DNA of 22,125 nucleotides from DATADF01 sp046263155. GTDB taxonomy: Bacteria > Actinomycetota > CADDZG01 > WHSQ01. Below the pieces are notes generated by a model, which was not told the origin of the DNA, searched no databases, and saw nothing but the letters and a program-made list of their open reading frames with translations. Positions 13,517 to 21,806 of this stretch are shown here, piece by piece (the stretch's first letter is position 1; each line of letters starts with the position of its first letter). The position numbers and the translations under genes are program-made. The DNA lies in contig JBHELF010000094.1 of the NCBI GenBank assembly GCA_046263155.1, forward strand, positions 1-22,125, read 5' to 3'.

Positions 13517-15523
13517 CTATTTGAGGAGCTTCATGAAGGCCGCCTCGTCCAATAGCGTGATCCCGAGCTGAACGGCCTTGTTGTATTTCGTGGCCCCCGG
13601 GTTGGCCCCCACCACCACATAGTCGGTTTTGTTCGAGACGCTCGAGGTCACCTTGCCCCCGCGCTCCTCGATCGCTCGCTCGGCCTGGCTGCGCGAGAAG
13701 TTTTCGAGCGAGCCCGTAACCACAAAGGACTTGCCGGTTAGAGGCCCGGTCTTGCGCGGCGGTGGTGGCTCGGGCTCCACCCCTCCCGCGCGCAGCTTGG
13801 CAAGCACCTCCCGGTTGCGGGGCTCGGCGAAGAACGCTGCGATCGACTGGGCAATGACGGGCCCGAACTGAGGAATGGCCTCGATCTCCTCCGCGCTCAT
13901 CATCTCGAGCTTCTCGAGCGATCCGACCTCCTCGGCCAGGGTGACTGCGGCGGTGCCGCCGACATGCGGGATTCCCAGCGCTATCAAGAAGTTGGCGAGA
14001 GGGCGGCGCCGCGACTTGTCGATCGCGCTCATCAGATTCGAGATCGATTTCTCGCCCCATCCCTCGAGGCCCTCGAAGTGCTCCCGCTTGAGGAAGTAGA
14101 TGTCTCCCAGATCCTTCAGCAGTCCGCGCTCGATCAGCACGATGATCGTCTGATAGCCGAGCCCCTGGATGTCCATCCCGCCCCGTCCCGCGAAGTGGAA
14201 CAAGCGCTCACGTCTCTGCGCGGGACAGTCGTAGATATTTAGGCAGCGCGTGGCCGCCTCGCCCTCGGCGCGCACCAGCTCGCTCCCGCACGACGGACAT
14301 GTCTTGGGCATCTTCCAGCGCCGGGCCCCCTTGGGGCGCTTCGTCAGGACCGGGCCGACGACCTCGGGGATGACATCTCCGGCGCGACGCACGATGACCG
14401 TGTCCTTCGGCCGCACGTCCTTGCGTGCGACCTCGTCCTCGTTGTGGAGGGTGGCCGTGGTGATGTTCACGCCGCCGACAAATACGGTCTGCAGCTGGGC
14501 AAAGGGCGTGACCACGCCGGTGCGTCCGACCGAGGCGAAGATGTTCTCGAGCAACGTCGTGCGCTCCTCCGGGGGGAACTTGTAGGCGATCGCCCAGCGC
14601 GGCGCCTTCGACGTCGAGCCCAGCTCCTCCTGTTGCGCAATCGAATCGACCTTCGCCACCACGCCGTCGATCTCGTAGGCGACGTCATGGCGGTCTTCCT
14701 GCCACCGGCTGCAGAAGTCGTACACCTGCTTCAGAGTCTTCAGCTGCCGGTTTTGCGCGTTCACGCGCAGTCCGAAGTCCTTCAGGGCCTCGAGCGACTC
14801 CCAGTGCGAGGCAAAGCGCATACCGTCGACCGAGCCCACCCCGTGACAGATCAGCGACAGGCTTCGAGTCGCCGTGACGCTGGGGTCCTTTTGGCGCAGC
14901 GAGCCGGCCGCCGCATTGCGAGGGTTGGCAAAGAGCCTGTGCCCCTCCTCCCCCAGCCGCTCGTTCAACTTCTCGAAGTCGTCGGTCTGCATGTAGACTT
15001 CGCCTCTCACCTCCAGGAAGTCCGGCACCTTGCCGCGGAGGCGCAGAGGAACGGCCCGGATCGTCTTCAGGTTTCCGGTTATGTCCTCCCCCACACGGCC
15101 GTCGCCGCGCGTCGCTCCCCGTACCAGGGAACCCTTCTCGTAGAAGAGGTTGACGGCGACCCCGTCCATCTTGAGCTCCGTGACGAAGCCTTCTATCGAG
15201 CCGATCGCTCGCTCGAGTCGCTTGCCCCAGGCCTCGAGTTCCTCGAGTGAAAAACAGTTGTCGAGCGACATCATCAATGCCCGATGTCGAACGGGCGCGA
15301 AGAGATCGGACGGCGGGGGCCCGATCCTCTGAGTCGGCGAGTCCGGTGTGACCAGGTCTGGCCATGCCTCTTCGAGCGCGACCAACTCCGCCATGAGGGT
15401 GTCGTACTCCGCGTCCGCGATCTCGGGATCGTCGAGGACGTGGTACCGGTACGCGTGATAGTCGATTGCGTCGCGCAGCTTCCGGATGCGCGTCGCGCCC
15501 TGGGACTTAGTGAGTTTTGCCAC
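13517..15523 (-). CDS. ligA: NAD-dependent DNA ligase
   Basis: A full-length 668-residue bacterial DNA ligase that seals nicks in replication and repair using NAD+. The Ia region carries YHAYRYHVLDDPEIADAEYD (22-41). The adenylated lysine is Lys118 in ELKMDG. The nucleotidyltransferase motifs EVRGEVYM (171-178), NPRNAAAGSLRQ (200-211), YEIDGVVAKV (283-292) and WAIAYKFPPEE (310-320) are present. The OB fold follows, then a four-Cys zinc finger (Cys409, 412, 427, 433), helix-hairpin-helix repeats (about 450-585) and a C-terminal BRCT domain (about 592-668). The motif ELKMDG in place of the usual ELKIDG is a conservative change. It stands alone, with no obvious operon partner upstream, and stem-loop B follows its stop. 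Confidence 0.97.
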   Translation of the reverse strand: MAKLTKSQGATRIRKLRDAIDYHAYRYHVLDDPEIADAEYDTLMAELVALEEAWPDLVTPDSPTQRIGPPPSDLFAPVRHRALMMSLDNCFSLEELEAWGKRLERAIGSIEGFVTELKMDGVAVNLFYEKGSLVRGATRGDGRVGEDITGNLKTIRAVPLRLRGKVPDFLEVRGEVYMQTDDFEKLNERLGEEGHRLFANPRNAAAGSLRQKDPSVTATRSLSLICHGVGSVDGMRFASHWESLEALKDFGLRVNAQNRQLKTLKQVYDFCSRWQEDRHDVAYEIDGVVAKVDSIAQQEELGSTSKAPRWAIAYKFPPEERTTLLENIFASVGRTGVVTPFAQLQTVFVGGVNITTATLHNEDEVARKDVRPKDTVIVRRAGDVIPEVVGPVLTKRPKGARRWKMPKTCPSCGSELVRAEGEAATRCLNIYDCPAQRRERLFHFAGRGGMDIQGLGYQTIIVLIERGLLKDLGDIYFLKREHFEGLEGWGEKSISNLMSAIDKSRRRPLANFLIALGIPHVGGTAAVTLAEEVGSLEKLEMMSAEEIEAIPQFGPVIAQSIAAFFAEPRNREVLAKLRAGGVEPEPPPPRKTGPLTGKSFVVTGSLENFSRSQAERAIEERGGKVTSSVSNKTDYVVVGANPGATKYNKAVQLGITLLDEAAFMKLLK

Positions 15524-15544
15524 GCATCAATCCTTACCGTGCGG

Positions 15545-16342
15545 TCAGACGGTCTGGGCCAACAGCATCATCCGACGCCGCTCGAAGCTGAAGTCGTCGC
15601 CCTCGGCCTCGAACTTCATCCCGGTTTCGGCTCCCCGCTTCGCGACGAATTCCCGGACCGCCTCGATCCGCTCCGGGGGAAACTCGCCCGGCCACATCCA
15701 TTTCGAAAGCAGCTCCCGTGTGGACACGACTCGTTCGTCGACAATCTCCAGGCCGGCGGCCTGGAGCAACAATCGCATCGCGGAGGGAGAGCGCGATACG
15801 GCATGGGAAGGGTCGCGCAGGAGCTCGAGCTCGGTCATCGCCAGCATCTCCTCGTAGCGTTCGGGTGCGACCTGATCGACGACCAGCACTCGGCCACTCG
15901 GAGCCGTCACGCGCGCCATCTCCTGCACGATCGGCACCGGACGTGCGATGTGGTGAAAGGTCTGCGCGCTCGAGGTCAGCTCGAACACACCATCGGAGAA
16001 GGGCAACCGATTCCCATCGGCGGCGACGAGCTCGAGATTCGGCTGCTCCCGGCGTCCCTGCGCCAGCATCCCGAGGGTGAGATCGACCCCGACCAGCCGA
16101 CCCGCAACCTCGGCAAACAGGGACAGGAAATTGCCGGTCCCCGCTCCGACCTCGAGCACGGTGGCGCCGTGAGGGACCTGCGCGAACGACACGACATCGA
16201 GCGCATCAAAGCGACCACGCGTGCGCTCGGTAAAGAAGGCGGCAGCTCTCTCGAACTCCGCCTTGATGGTCTCGGCCTCTGCGGTTGGTTCGGGCAACGT
16301 TCCTCCCATTCCAGGAACCCTCTCTACCCTGTCGAAATCCAT
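15545..16342 (-). CDS. Class I SAM-dependent methyltransferase
   Basis: A 265-residue Rossmann-fold methyltransferase of the Methyltransf_11/UbiE-like group. Motif I is VLEVGAGTGNF (62-72), the acidic residue ending strand two is Asp87 in GVDLT, and LVAADGNRLPFSDGVFE with SAQTFHHI gives the post-I and motif II region. RVLVVDQV is the strand-four/five segment. The C-terminal 90 residues are helical and charged; substrate cannot be told. I chose ATG 16342. A much longer reading to 16519 would run across the start of the divergent phosphoesterase gene and adds residues unlike the family. ATG 16309 is an alternative. The two divergent genes share a 40-bp gap. Confidence 0.87.
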   Translation of the reverse strand: MDFDRVERVPGMGGTLPEPTAEAETIKAEFERAAAFFTERTRGRFDALDVVSFAQVPHGATVLEVGAGTGNFLSLFAEVAGRLVGVDLTLGMLAQGRREQPNLELVAADGNRLPFSDGVFELTSSAQTFHHIARPVPIVQEMARVTAPSGRVLVVDQVAPERYEEMLAMTELELLRDPSHAVSRSPSAMRLLLQAAGLEIVDERVVSTRELLSKWMWPGEFPPERIEAVREFVAKRGAETGMKFEAEGDDFSFERRRMMLLAQTV

Positions 16343-16382
16343 ACCAGATCGCGTTTTCCGACTTTGGATTAGAAAGAGGGGC

Positions 16383-18317
16383 ATGAGAACAGGCGCCGGT
16401 GTCTTTCCATTTGCGATTCTGTTATCGGTAGCCCTCGTGATCCAGGGTCCGGTAGCGCAGACCAAGCCCGTCGGGGCGACCACTCTGGACCGGACGATCA
16501 AGGATCTGGACGAGGACAACCTTCTCGAGTACGCGCCGGGCGAGCCTTACATCGTCCTCGGCCAAACCGAGGGTCTTAGCGAGGACTTTGTCCCTCCGAG
16601 AGAGCGTTCTCTACTCAACTTCCTGCATCTCACGGACTTCCAGATAATCGATGAGGAAACTCCAGGGAAAACCGAAGTAGTGGATCCGACGGCACAAGCA
16701 CCGGCATTCCGTGCTCTGAACTCCGCGTTCCGACCCAACGATTCGCTGACGACACAGATCGAGGAGGCAATGGTCCGCGCCGTCCGTCGGGTGCGCTCCC
16801 CGATCACAGGGAAAAGACCGCGCTTCACGATCCTCACCGGAGACAGCGCCGACTCGCAGCAGTACAACGAAACCCGGTGGTACATCGACATTCTCGATGG
16901 CAACAAGAGCATCGACCCCAATTCAGGAAAACCCACAGACGACTGTCCCGCAACTGAAGGCTCGGTCTACGACGGAGTCCGAGGCGGGGGGCGCTTCGGC
17001 TACTACGAGCCCGATAGTTCCGACGGGGCAGACGGAATGGGCTACTCGCCCGATCGGGAAGAAAATGCTTCGAACCAGACCGGCGATGTGACCGTGCGCG
17101 ACTTTCCCGGATTATTCGAGGCCGCCAACCAACCCTTCGAAGCGGTAGGCCTGGGGATGCCCTGGTACGCCGCAGTCGGAAATCACGACGTGCTGATCCA
17201 GGGCAACGCCCCAATCGCGTACGCCGGACCCATTGGCTTTGGCCCTGTGGGGGTGGAGACCCTCGAGGTTGTGAACGTCCCCCTCCAACACGCTGTCGTG
17301 GGCTGCTACAAGTTCCTGGACCTTCCGCCCACGGGAAGCCCCGGAAACATCATGGACGTCGTCACCGGAGAGCACACGATCGTGCCGCCGGACAAGCGGC
17401 GCTGCTGGCTCGCCAAAGACGAGCCCGATCCTCTACCCGACAGGCGCCTACCTTGTGACCGAGGAGGTTGGATCCAGCAGCACTTCTTCACGTCGGGAAA
17501 ACCGATGGGCCATGGTTTCGCGCGCGGCAAGCACTATGCGGGCTACGGTCGGCCGAACATCGCCGATACGAACGATGACGGTTACTACTCGTTCTCCCCC
17601 GCCCCCGGTCTTCGCTTCATCGTCTACGACTCCATCACGGACGAGTGCCCGGGCATCCTTTGCTCCGAGGGTTCGGTCGACGATACCCAGTTTCAGTGGA
17701 TGGAAGCCCAGATCCAAAGGGCGGCCGACCTGGGCCAATACGTACTCCTGTTTTCGCACCACACGCTTCGCACGACCCGCTTCCCCTCGACCGACCCGAG
17801 CGAGCACCCCATTCATTACGGGCTTCACTACGAGCAGGATGAGGAGGGCAATCCCGAGCCGTCTCCTCAGAACGTCGCCTCGATCGCCCTTGAGGACCTC
17901 TTCTGTCACTATCCCAACGTCCTCGCGCATCTGAACGGACACGAGCACGAGAATTTCGTGCTCGCACACAGCTGCGCCGGCCCCCGGCCGCCAGGGTACG
18001 AGGCCCGCAGCACTTTTTGGGAGATCTCTACCGCGGCACATCTCGACTATCCGCAGCAGGCGCGCATGATCGAGATCTTCGACAACGGCGACGGCACACT
18101 CTCATTAGTGACGACGGTCATCGATCACGCCGGAGCGCCCGATCCCGGCACGGGCAAACTCGACACCTCTGGCAAGCTCGATCAAGTCCTACGGCTTGCG
18201 TCGATCGGCCGCGAGCTTGGCTACAACGACTACCAGAAGTCCCGCGCCGCGATCGGAGAGCCCGAGGACCGCAACGTGATCATTGTGTTCGCCCGCCCCT
18301 GGCCCTACCGCGGCTGA
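16383..18317 (+). CDS. Secreted metallophosphoesterase (TIGR03767-like)
   Basis: A 644-residue exported protein with a signal peptide (MRTGAGVFPFAILLSVALVI, likely cut after VAQ near residue 26). The calcineurin-like metal-binding motifs are present in order: HLTDFQ (82-87, Asp85), TGDSADSQQ (152-160), GNHD (266-269), SHH (458-460) and NGHEHEN (518-524). The usual second His of motif I (D-x-H) is Gln87, a feature I associate with this actinobacterial family rather than a defect. A long insertion separates GDxxD and GNHD, and another follows. Substrate is unknown; phosphate scavenging from organic esters outside the cell is plausible. ATG 16383 sits just after AAAGAGGGGC. A longer in-frame start at 16221 would bury the signal peptide. 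Confidence 0.88.
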   Translation: MRTGAGVFPFAILLSVALVIQGPVAQTKPVGATTLDRTIKDLDEDNLLEYAPGEPYIVLGQTEGLSEDFVPPRERSLLNFLHLTDFQIIDEETPGKTEVVDPTAQAPAFRALNSAFRPNDSLTTQIEEAMVRAVRRVRSPITGKRPRFTILTGDSADSQQYNETRWYIDILDGNKSIDPNSGKPTDDCPATEGSVYDGVRGGGRFGYYEPDSSDGADGMGYSPDREENASNQTGDVTVRDFPGLFEAANQPFEAVGLGMPWYAAVGNHDVLIQGNAPIAYAGPIGFGPVGVETLEVVNVPLQHAVVGCYKFLDLPPTGSPGNIMDVVTGEHTIVPPDKRRCWLAKDEPDPLPDRRLPCDRGGWIQQHFFTSGKPMGHGFARGKHYAGYGRPNIADTNDDGYYSFSPAPGLRFIVYDSITDECPGILCSEGSVDDTQFQWMEAQIQRAADLGQYVLLFSHHTLRTTRFPSTDPSEHPIHYGLHYEQDEEGNPEPSPQNVASIALEDLFCHYPNVLAHLNGHEHENFVLAHSCAGPRPPGYEARSTFWEISTAAHLDYPQQARMIEIFDNGDGTLSLVTTVIDHAGAPDPGTGKLDTSGKLDQVLRLASIGRELGYNDYQKSRAAIGEPEDRNVIIVFARPWPYRG

Positions 18318-18335
18318 CGACGACCCTCGAAGTCA

Positions 18336-18386
18336 CCAAATTTCCTGCTCCTGTATCGATTTTCGACACAGAACTCAGAGATTTGG
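18336..18386. terminator. Nested inverted repeat between convergent genes
   Basis: CCAAAT (18336-18341) pairs with ATTTGG (18381-18386). Inside, CTGTATCGA (18351-18359) pairs with TCGACACAG (18363-18371) with one mismatch and a TTT loop. It lies between the convergent phosphoesterase and mnmA genes and is a possible bidirectional terminator. No long T-run is seen on either strand. Confidence 0.4.
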
Positions 18387-18394
18387 GCGGTCTA

Positions 18395-19513
18395 TCAGGT
18401 GGTTGCCGCGACGAGGGACGTCGAAGGAGCGCTAGGGCAGGTTGTGGCGATGATGCCGCCGCCGAGGAGCTCGTCGGGTTCGGCGGCCGAGTAGAGCGCT
18501 GCGGACTGACCCGGCGCGACGGCTTCAATAGGCCGGTCGAACTCGAGCTCCAAAGCGTGAGAGTCGACCGCGGTCACGGTTGCCGCCTCGGCTTCTCCAT
18601 GAGCGCGGTGTTGCACAAACACCTGCGTGCCCACTGAGGGCGCATCGCCGACGAAGCTCGACTCCCGCACGCCGATTCCCGACACGGTTAGATCATCACG
18701 ACGTCCAACGGTGATCGAGTTGTCGCGCGGATCGATCGCCGTTACGAACACGGGCTCGCCCAGGCTGATGCCGAGGCCCTTTCGCTGACCGATCGTGTAA
18801 TGGCCGATTCCTCTATGAGTGCCGACGACGTCACCATGCCGATCCTGAATGGCGCCTGGTCGCGCCCCTGGGGCCACGAACTCGTCGATGTAGGTCCCGA
18901 CGTCTCCGCCCCGCACGAAGCAGATCTCCTGCGAGTCGGGCTTGGCGGCCGTGCGGAGCCCAAGCTCGGTCGCCAGCGCTCTCGTCTCTGCTTTCTCTAT
19001 CTCGCCGATGGGGAAGCGAACGTGCCGGAGATGTTCCTGATTCAACATCCACAAAACGTAGGACTGGTCCTTACGAGTATCTACGCCTCGAAACAGGCGG
19101 AAGGAGCCGGACCGTTCGCGCACGCGCGCGTAGTGGCCCGTCGCGAGGATGTCAGCTCCAAGAGCCCGCGCCCTCTCCAGCAGGGCATCGAACTTGATCC
19201 ACTGGTTGCAGCGGACGCAAGGGTTCGGTGTCTCTCCACTGGCATACGACTCCCGGAAATCGCGCACGACACTGTCCTCAAAGCGCTCCGCCATATTGAA
19301 GACGTAGAACGGGATGTCGAGCACGTCGGCGACTCTGCGAGCGTCCTCGGCCGCGCCGAGATTGCAACAGCCCGAGTTGTGATTGGCCTCTTCTCCGCGC
19401 CACAGCTTGAGCATGATCCCGGTGACGTCGAACCCCTCCTCGACGAGGAGCGCAGCCGCGACCGAGGAATCTACGCCGCCCGACATCGCCACGACCGCTT
19501 TCTTGCGTGACAT
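18395..19513 (-). CDS. mnmA: tRNA-specific 2-thiouridylase MnmA
   Basis: A 372-residue PP-loop enzyme that makes 2-thiouridine at wobble position 34 of tRNAs for Lys, Glu and Gln. The ATP-binding SGGVDSS is at 11-17. The catalytic cysteines correspond to Cys102 in NPCVRCNQWIKF and Cys198 in SQEICFV. There is an extra Cys99, forming CxxC with Cys102. GHYAR (126-130) and DQSYVLW are also conserved. The segment NHNSGCCNLGAAEDAR replaces the shorter loop of the E. coli enzyme. The gene overlaps the cysteine desulfurase stop by one base (TGATG), and the desulfurase is its natural sulfur source. Confidence 0.96.
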   Translation of the reverse strand: MSRKKAVVAMSGGVDSSVAAALLVEEGFDVTGIMLKLWRGEEANHNSGCCNLGAAEDARRVADVLDIPFYVFNMAERFEDSVVRDFRESYASGETPNPCVRCNQWIKFDALLERARALGADILATGHYARVRERSGSFRLFRGVDTRKDQSYVLWMLNQEHLRHVRFPIGEIEKAETRALATELGLRTAAKPDSQEICFVRGGDVGTYIDEFVAPGARPGAIQDRHGDVVGTHRGIGHYTIGQRKGLGISLGEPVFVTAIDPRDNSITVGRRDDLTVSGIGVRESSFVGDAPSVGTQVFVQHRAHGEAEAATVTAVDSHALELEFDRPIEAVAPGQSAALYSAAEPDELLGGGIIATTCPSAPSTSLVAATT

Positions 19514-20658
19514 CAGGCGACCTTGCGAGCGCCCGCGACGGCTGCGGGCAGCGCGCCGAGAGCCGCGTCCACGTCCCGGCGCGTTGAGCCGCGCCCCAAG
19601 GAGAAGCGCAGGCTTCCCTTCGCAAGCTCACGCGGTGTGCCGATCGCCAGCAAGACGTGCGACGGATCGAGGGCTCCGGATTGGCACGCGGAACCCGATG
19701 AGCATGCGATCCCCGCCTGGTCGAGAAGCAAAAGAAGAATCTCTCCCTCGGCGTAGGGAATGCAGATATTGAGGTTGCCCGGCACTCGCCGGTCGAGCGT
19801 CCCGTTCACGACGACGTCCGGTACCTGCCGGCGAATTCCTTCCAGGAGTCCGTCCCGCAAAGGGCGCACCCTTTCGTCCTTCTCGTAGACCTCCTTTGCC
19901 GCGATCTCCGCGGCGATGCCAAACCCCGCTATGCCGGCCACGTTGAGGGTGCCGGATCGCAACCCGCGCTCGTGACCGCCACCGTGAATGACGGGCTCGA
20001 CGGCGACGGGGCTCCGCACGAACAGAGCGCCGACACCTTTCGGGCCTCCGAGTTTGTGGGCCGAGAATGCGGCGAGGTCGACTCCCCAGGCGTGGACGTC
20101 GACGGGAACGTTCCCCAGTGCCTGCACGGCATCTGTGTGGACCACGGTGTTCGGGTTTGCGGCCCTCACCGCCGCAACGATCTCCGCCATGGGCTGGATC
20201 GTGCCGATCTCGTTGTTGACCGACATCACAGAGACCAGGATCGTGGCCCGATCAACCGCCGCGACAACCGTGGCCGGATCGACCAGGCCATCCCGAGTGA
20301 CGGGGACGGTGGTTACCTCGAATCCTTTGCGCTTCAGCCAATCAACCGAATCGAGGACCGCATGATGCTCAAATGCCGTGATGACCACACGACGGCCGCT
20401 GCCTCGTAGCTTCTCGGCGGCTCCCTTGAGAGCCAGATTGTCGGCCTCGGTCCCTCCTCCGGTGAACACGACCTCGGAGGGGCTCGCACCGATCGCAGCC
20501 GCGACGCGGTCGCGCGCGTCCTCTACCGCCTCCTTGGCCTTGCGACCGAAGGCGTGAGTAGACGACGGATTGCCGAACTCGCCCTCGAGGATCGAGAGCA
20601 TGGCGTCCTTGACCTCCGGCAACACCGGTGTGGTGGCTGCGTAATCGAGATAATGCAT
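19513..20658 (-). CDS. iscS: Cysteine desulfurase (IscS/NifS class I)
   Basis: A 381-residue PLP enzyme that takes sulfur from cysteine for tRNA thiolation and Fe-S clusters. Features include YLDYAATTP at the start, ITAFEHHAVL with the PLP-stacking His, VNNEIGTIQP, HTDAVQALG (174-182), the Schiff-base Lys202 in SAHKLGGPKG, and the active Cys325 in SSGSACQSG, followed by PSHVL. The Cys lies in the long mobile loop typical of class I enzymes. ATG 20658 begins the standard N-terminus. It is translationally linked to mnmA, and no iscU, iscR or sufB is nearby, so supply for MnmA is the most likely main job. Confidence 0.95.
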   Translation of the reverse strand: MHYLDYAATTPVLPEVKDAMLSILEGEFGNPSSTHAFGRKAKEAVEDARDRVAAAIGASPSEVVFTGGGTEADNLALKGAAEKLRGSGRRVVITAFEHHAVLDSVDWLKRKGFEVTTVPVTRDGLVDPATVVAAVDRATILVSVMSVNNEIGTIQPMAEIVAAVRAANPNTVVHTDAVQALGNVPVDVHAWGVDLAAFSAHKLGGPKGVGALFVRSPVAVEPVIHGGGHERGLRSGTLNVAGIAGFGIAAEIAAKEVYEKDERVRPLRDGLLEGIRRQVPDVVVNGTLDRRVPGNLNICIPYAEGEILLLLLDQAGIACSSGSACQSGALDPSHVLLAIGTPRELAKGSLRFSLGRGSTRRDVDAALGALPAAVAGARKVA

Positions 20659-20696
20659 CGACCCAGGATAAGGCCGCGGTTGCAGCGACCCTCCAT

Positions 20697-20731
20697 AGGT
20701 CAGCGAATGGGCATTCGCCGTCGGTTGACCT
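20697..20731. promoter_or_regulatory. Nested palindrome in the divergent iscS/Asp-box intergenic region
   Basis: AGGTCA (20697-20702) and TGACCT (20726-20731) flank an inner CGAATG-GG-CATTCG (20704-20717). It sits 38 bp upstream of the iscS start and 35 bp upstream of the plus-strand gene, where an operator would be expected. TTGACC (20725-20730) also resembles a -35 box for the plus-strand gene, but I see no fitting -10. Confidence 0.35.
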
Positions 20732-20766
20732 GGAATCAGGATTGCCCTTCGGGGAACACTTTTGGA

Positions 20767-21726
20767 GTGAGCAAGTTGAGAGCGATGCGATGGAGGCTTG
20801 GGCTCTCGATCCTTGGGGTCGTCTTCGTTAGCGGATCGTTGCCAGCTGAAGACCTCCTAGCTCATAAACGCCTACGAGAAGATCGATGGGGTCTTGGGAT
20901 CCGTGGCGTCTTTCTCTCAAAGCATTTTGCTGTCGCCGATGCCTATCGCTGCCCGGATAACGCTGACTGCTTAGAGCAGCTGTTTGTGAGCCGAACCGGC
21001 GGAAACACATGGCAGGAGATCACTCCCCGCAAGGAGCGAGGCGGTATCCACGACCTCGACTTCCTGACGCGACAGCGGGGATGGTTGGTAGCCAACGACT
21101 GCGCTGCGGCCGACGCATTTCTGTACCACACACGTGACAGAGGAAAGTCATGGCGACGAACACCCCTTAAACCTGCTAGTTGCAGCGCCGGTTCGATACT
21201 CGTCATCGACTTCGTGGACCGAAGCCATGGCTGGTTCGCGTATCTGTCCTTGACAGGCGAAGACAAAGAATTGCGACGCACCTTCAATGGAGGTAGGACT
21301 TGGGAAAGGACCCGCGATTTGCCGGCCTATGGCCTCATTGACTTCCAAGATCGGCGAATTGGTTACCTAATAGAGCACTTCTCACCTGGGCACCTTTATC
21401 GATCCGAAGACGGGGGTAGGACCTGGAAGCGCCAGCGAGTTCGTCCGCCGGCGAACTACGACCGCGCACACCTCTCGTATGGTCTGCCGTCTTTCTTCAA
21501 CAGATTCGGCGTACTTCCGGTCGGTCTACGCCGACATCGGCGAGTGGATACCGCCTTTTATGTCAGCGACGATGGCGGGCGGACATGGAAGTTTCGTTCT
21601 GTAATTCACACCAACGTCTGGCATCGAATCGAACAGTTTGCGGGACCCGAACCATCCAGCATTGTTGATCCGAAGGTGTGGTGGGTGCTCGCACGCAAGG
21701 CGCCTTATGTCGAGGTCTCGCCTTAA
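20767..21726 (+). CDS. Exported Asp-box (BNR/YCF48-like) beta-propeller protein
   Basis: A protein of about 319 residues with a basic start and one hydrophobic segment (LGLSILGVVFVSGSLPAEDL, 11-30), a signal peptide or anchor. The body has five Asp-box turns of the type S-x-D-x-G-x-x-W: SRTGGNTW, TRDRGKSW, TFNGGRTW, SEDGGRTW and SDDGGRTW (residues 75-274). These mark blades of a sialidase/YCF48-like propeller. No sialidase catalytic residues are recognisable, so I do not predict an enzyme. The start is uncertain (GTG 20767 or ATG 20785). Base composition is visibly lower in GC than its neighbours, with codons such as TTA, CTA, AGA and ATA, which suggests later acquisition. Five blades is short for a closed propeller, so the C-terminus may be truncated. 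Confidence 0.7.
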   Translation: MSKLRAMRWRLGLSILGVVFVSGSLPAEDLLAHKRLREDRWGLGIRGVFLSKHFAVADAYRCPDNADCLEQLFVSRTGGNTWQEITPRKERGGIHDLDFLTRQRGWLVANDCAAADAFLYHTRDRGKSWRRTPLKPASCSAGSILVIDFVDRSHGWFAYLSLTGEDKELRRTFNGGRTWERTRDLPAYGLIDFQDRRIGYLIEHFSPGHLYRSEDGGRTWKRQRVRPPANYDRAHLSYGLPSFFNRFGVLPVGLRRHRRVDTAFYVSDDGGRTWKFRSVIHTNVWHRIEQFAGPEPSSIVDPKVWWVLARKAPYVEVSP

Positions 21727-21751
21727 AAAACCGGCAGGAAAACCTTTCCGA

Positions 21752-21786
21752 GGCACAGGAGCCGCGCTATTCGCTGCCCTTGTGCC
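21752..21786. terminator. Inverted repeat between convergent genes
   Basis: GGCACAGG (21752-21759) pairs with CCTTGTGCC (21778-21786) over 8 bp with one G-U pair and a 19-nt loop. It lies between the Asp-box gene and the convergent partial gene, 20 nt past the stop of the latter. It has no T-run, and its geometry recalls the 45-nt stem-loops, but the loop sequence is different. Confidence 0.35.
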
Positions 21787-21806
21787 ACAGAAGATAAAGG
21801 CCCGGG

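Noticed and set aside
16343..16519. A longer N-terminus for the methyltransferase, starting at 16519
   Set aside because: It would cross the divergent promoter and the signal-peptide codons of the phosphoesterase gene, and the extra residues match no methyltransferase.
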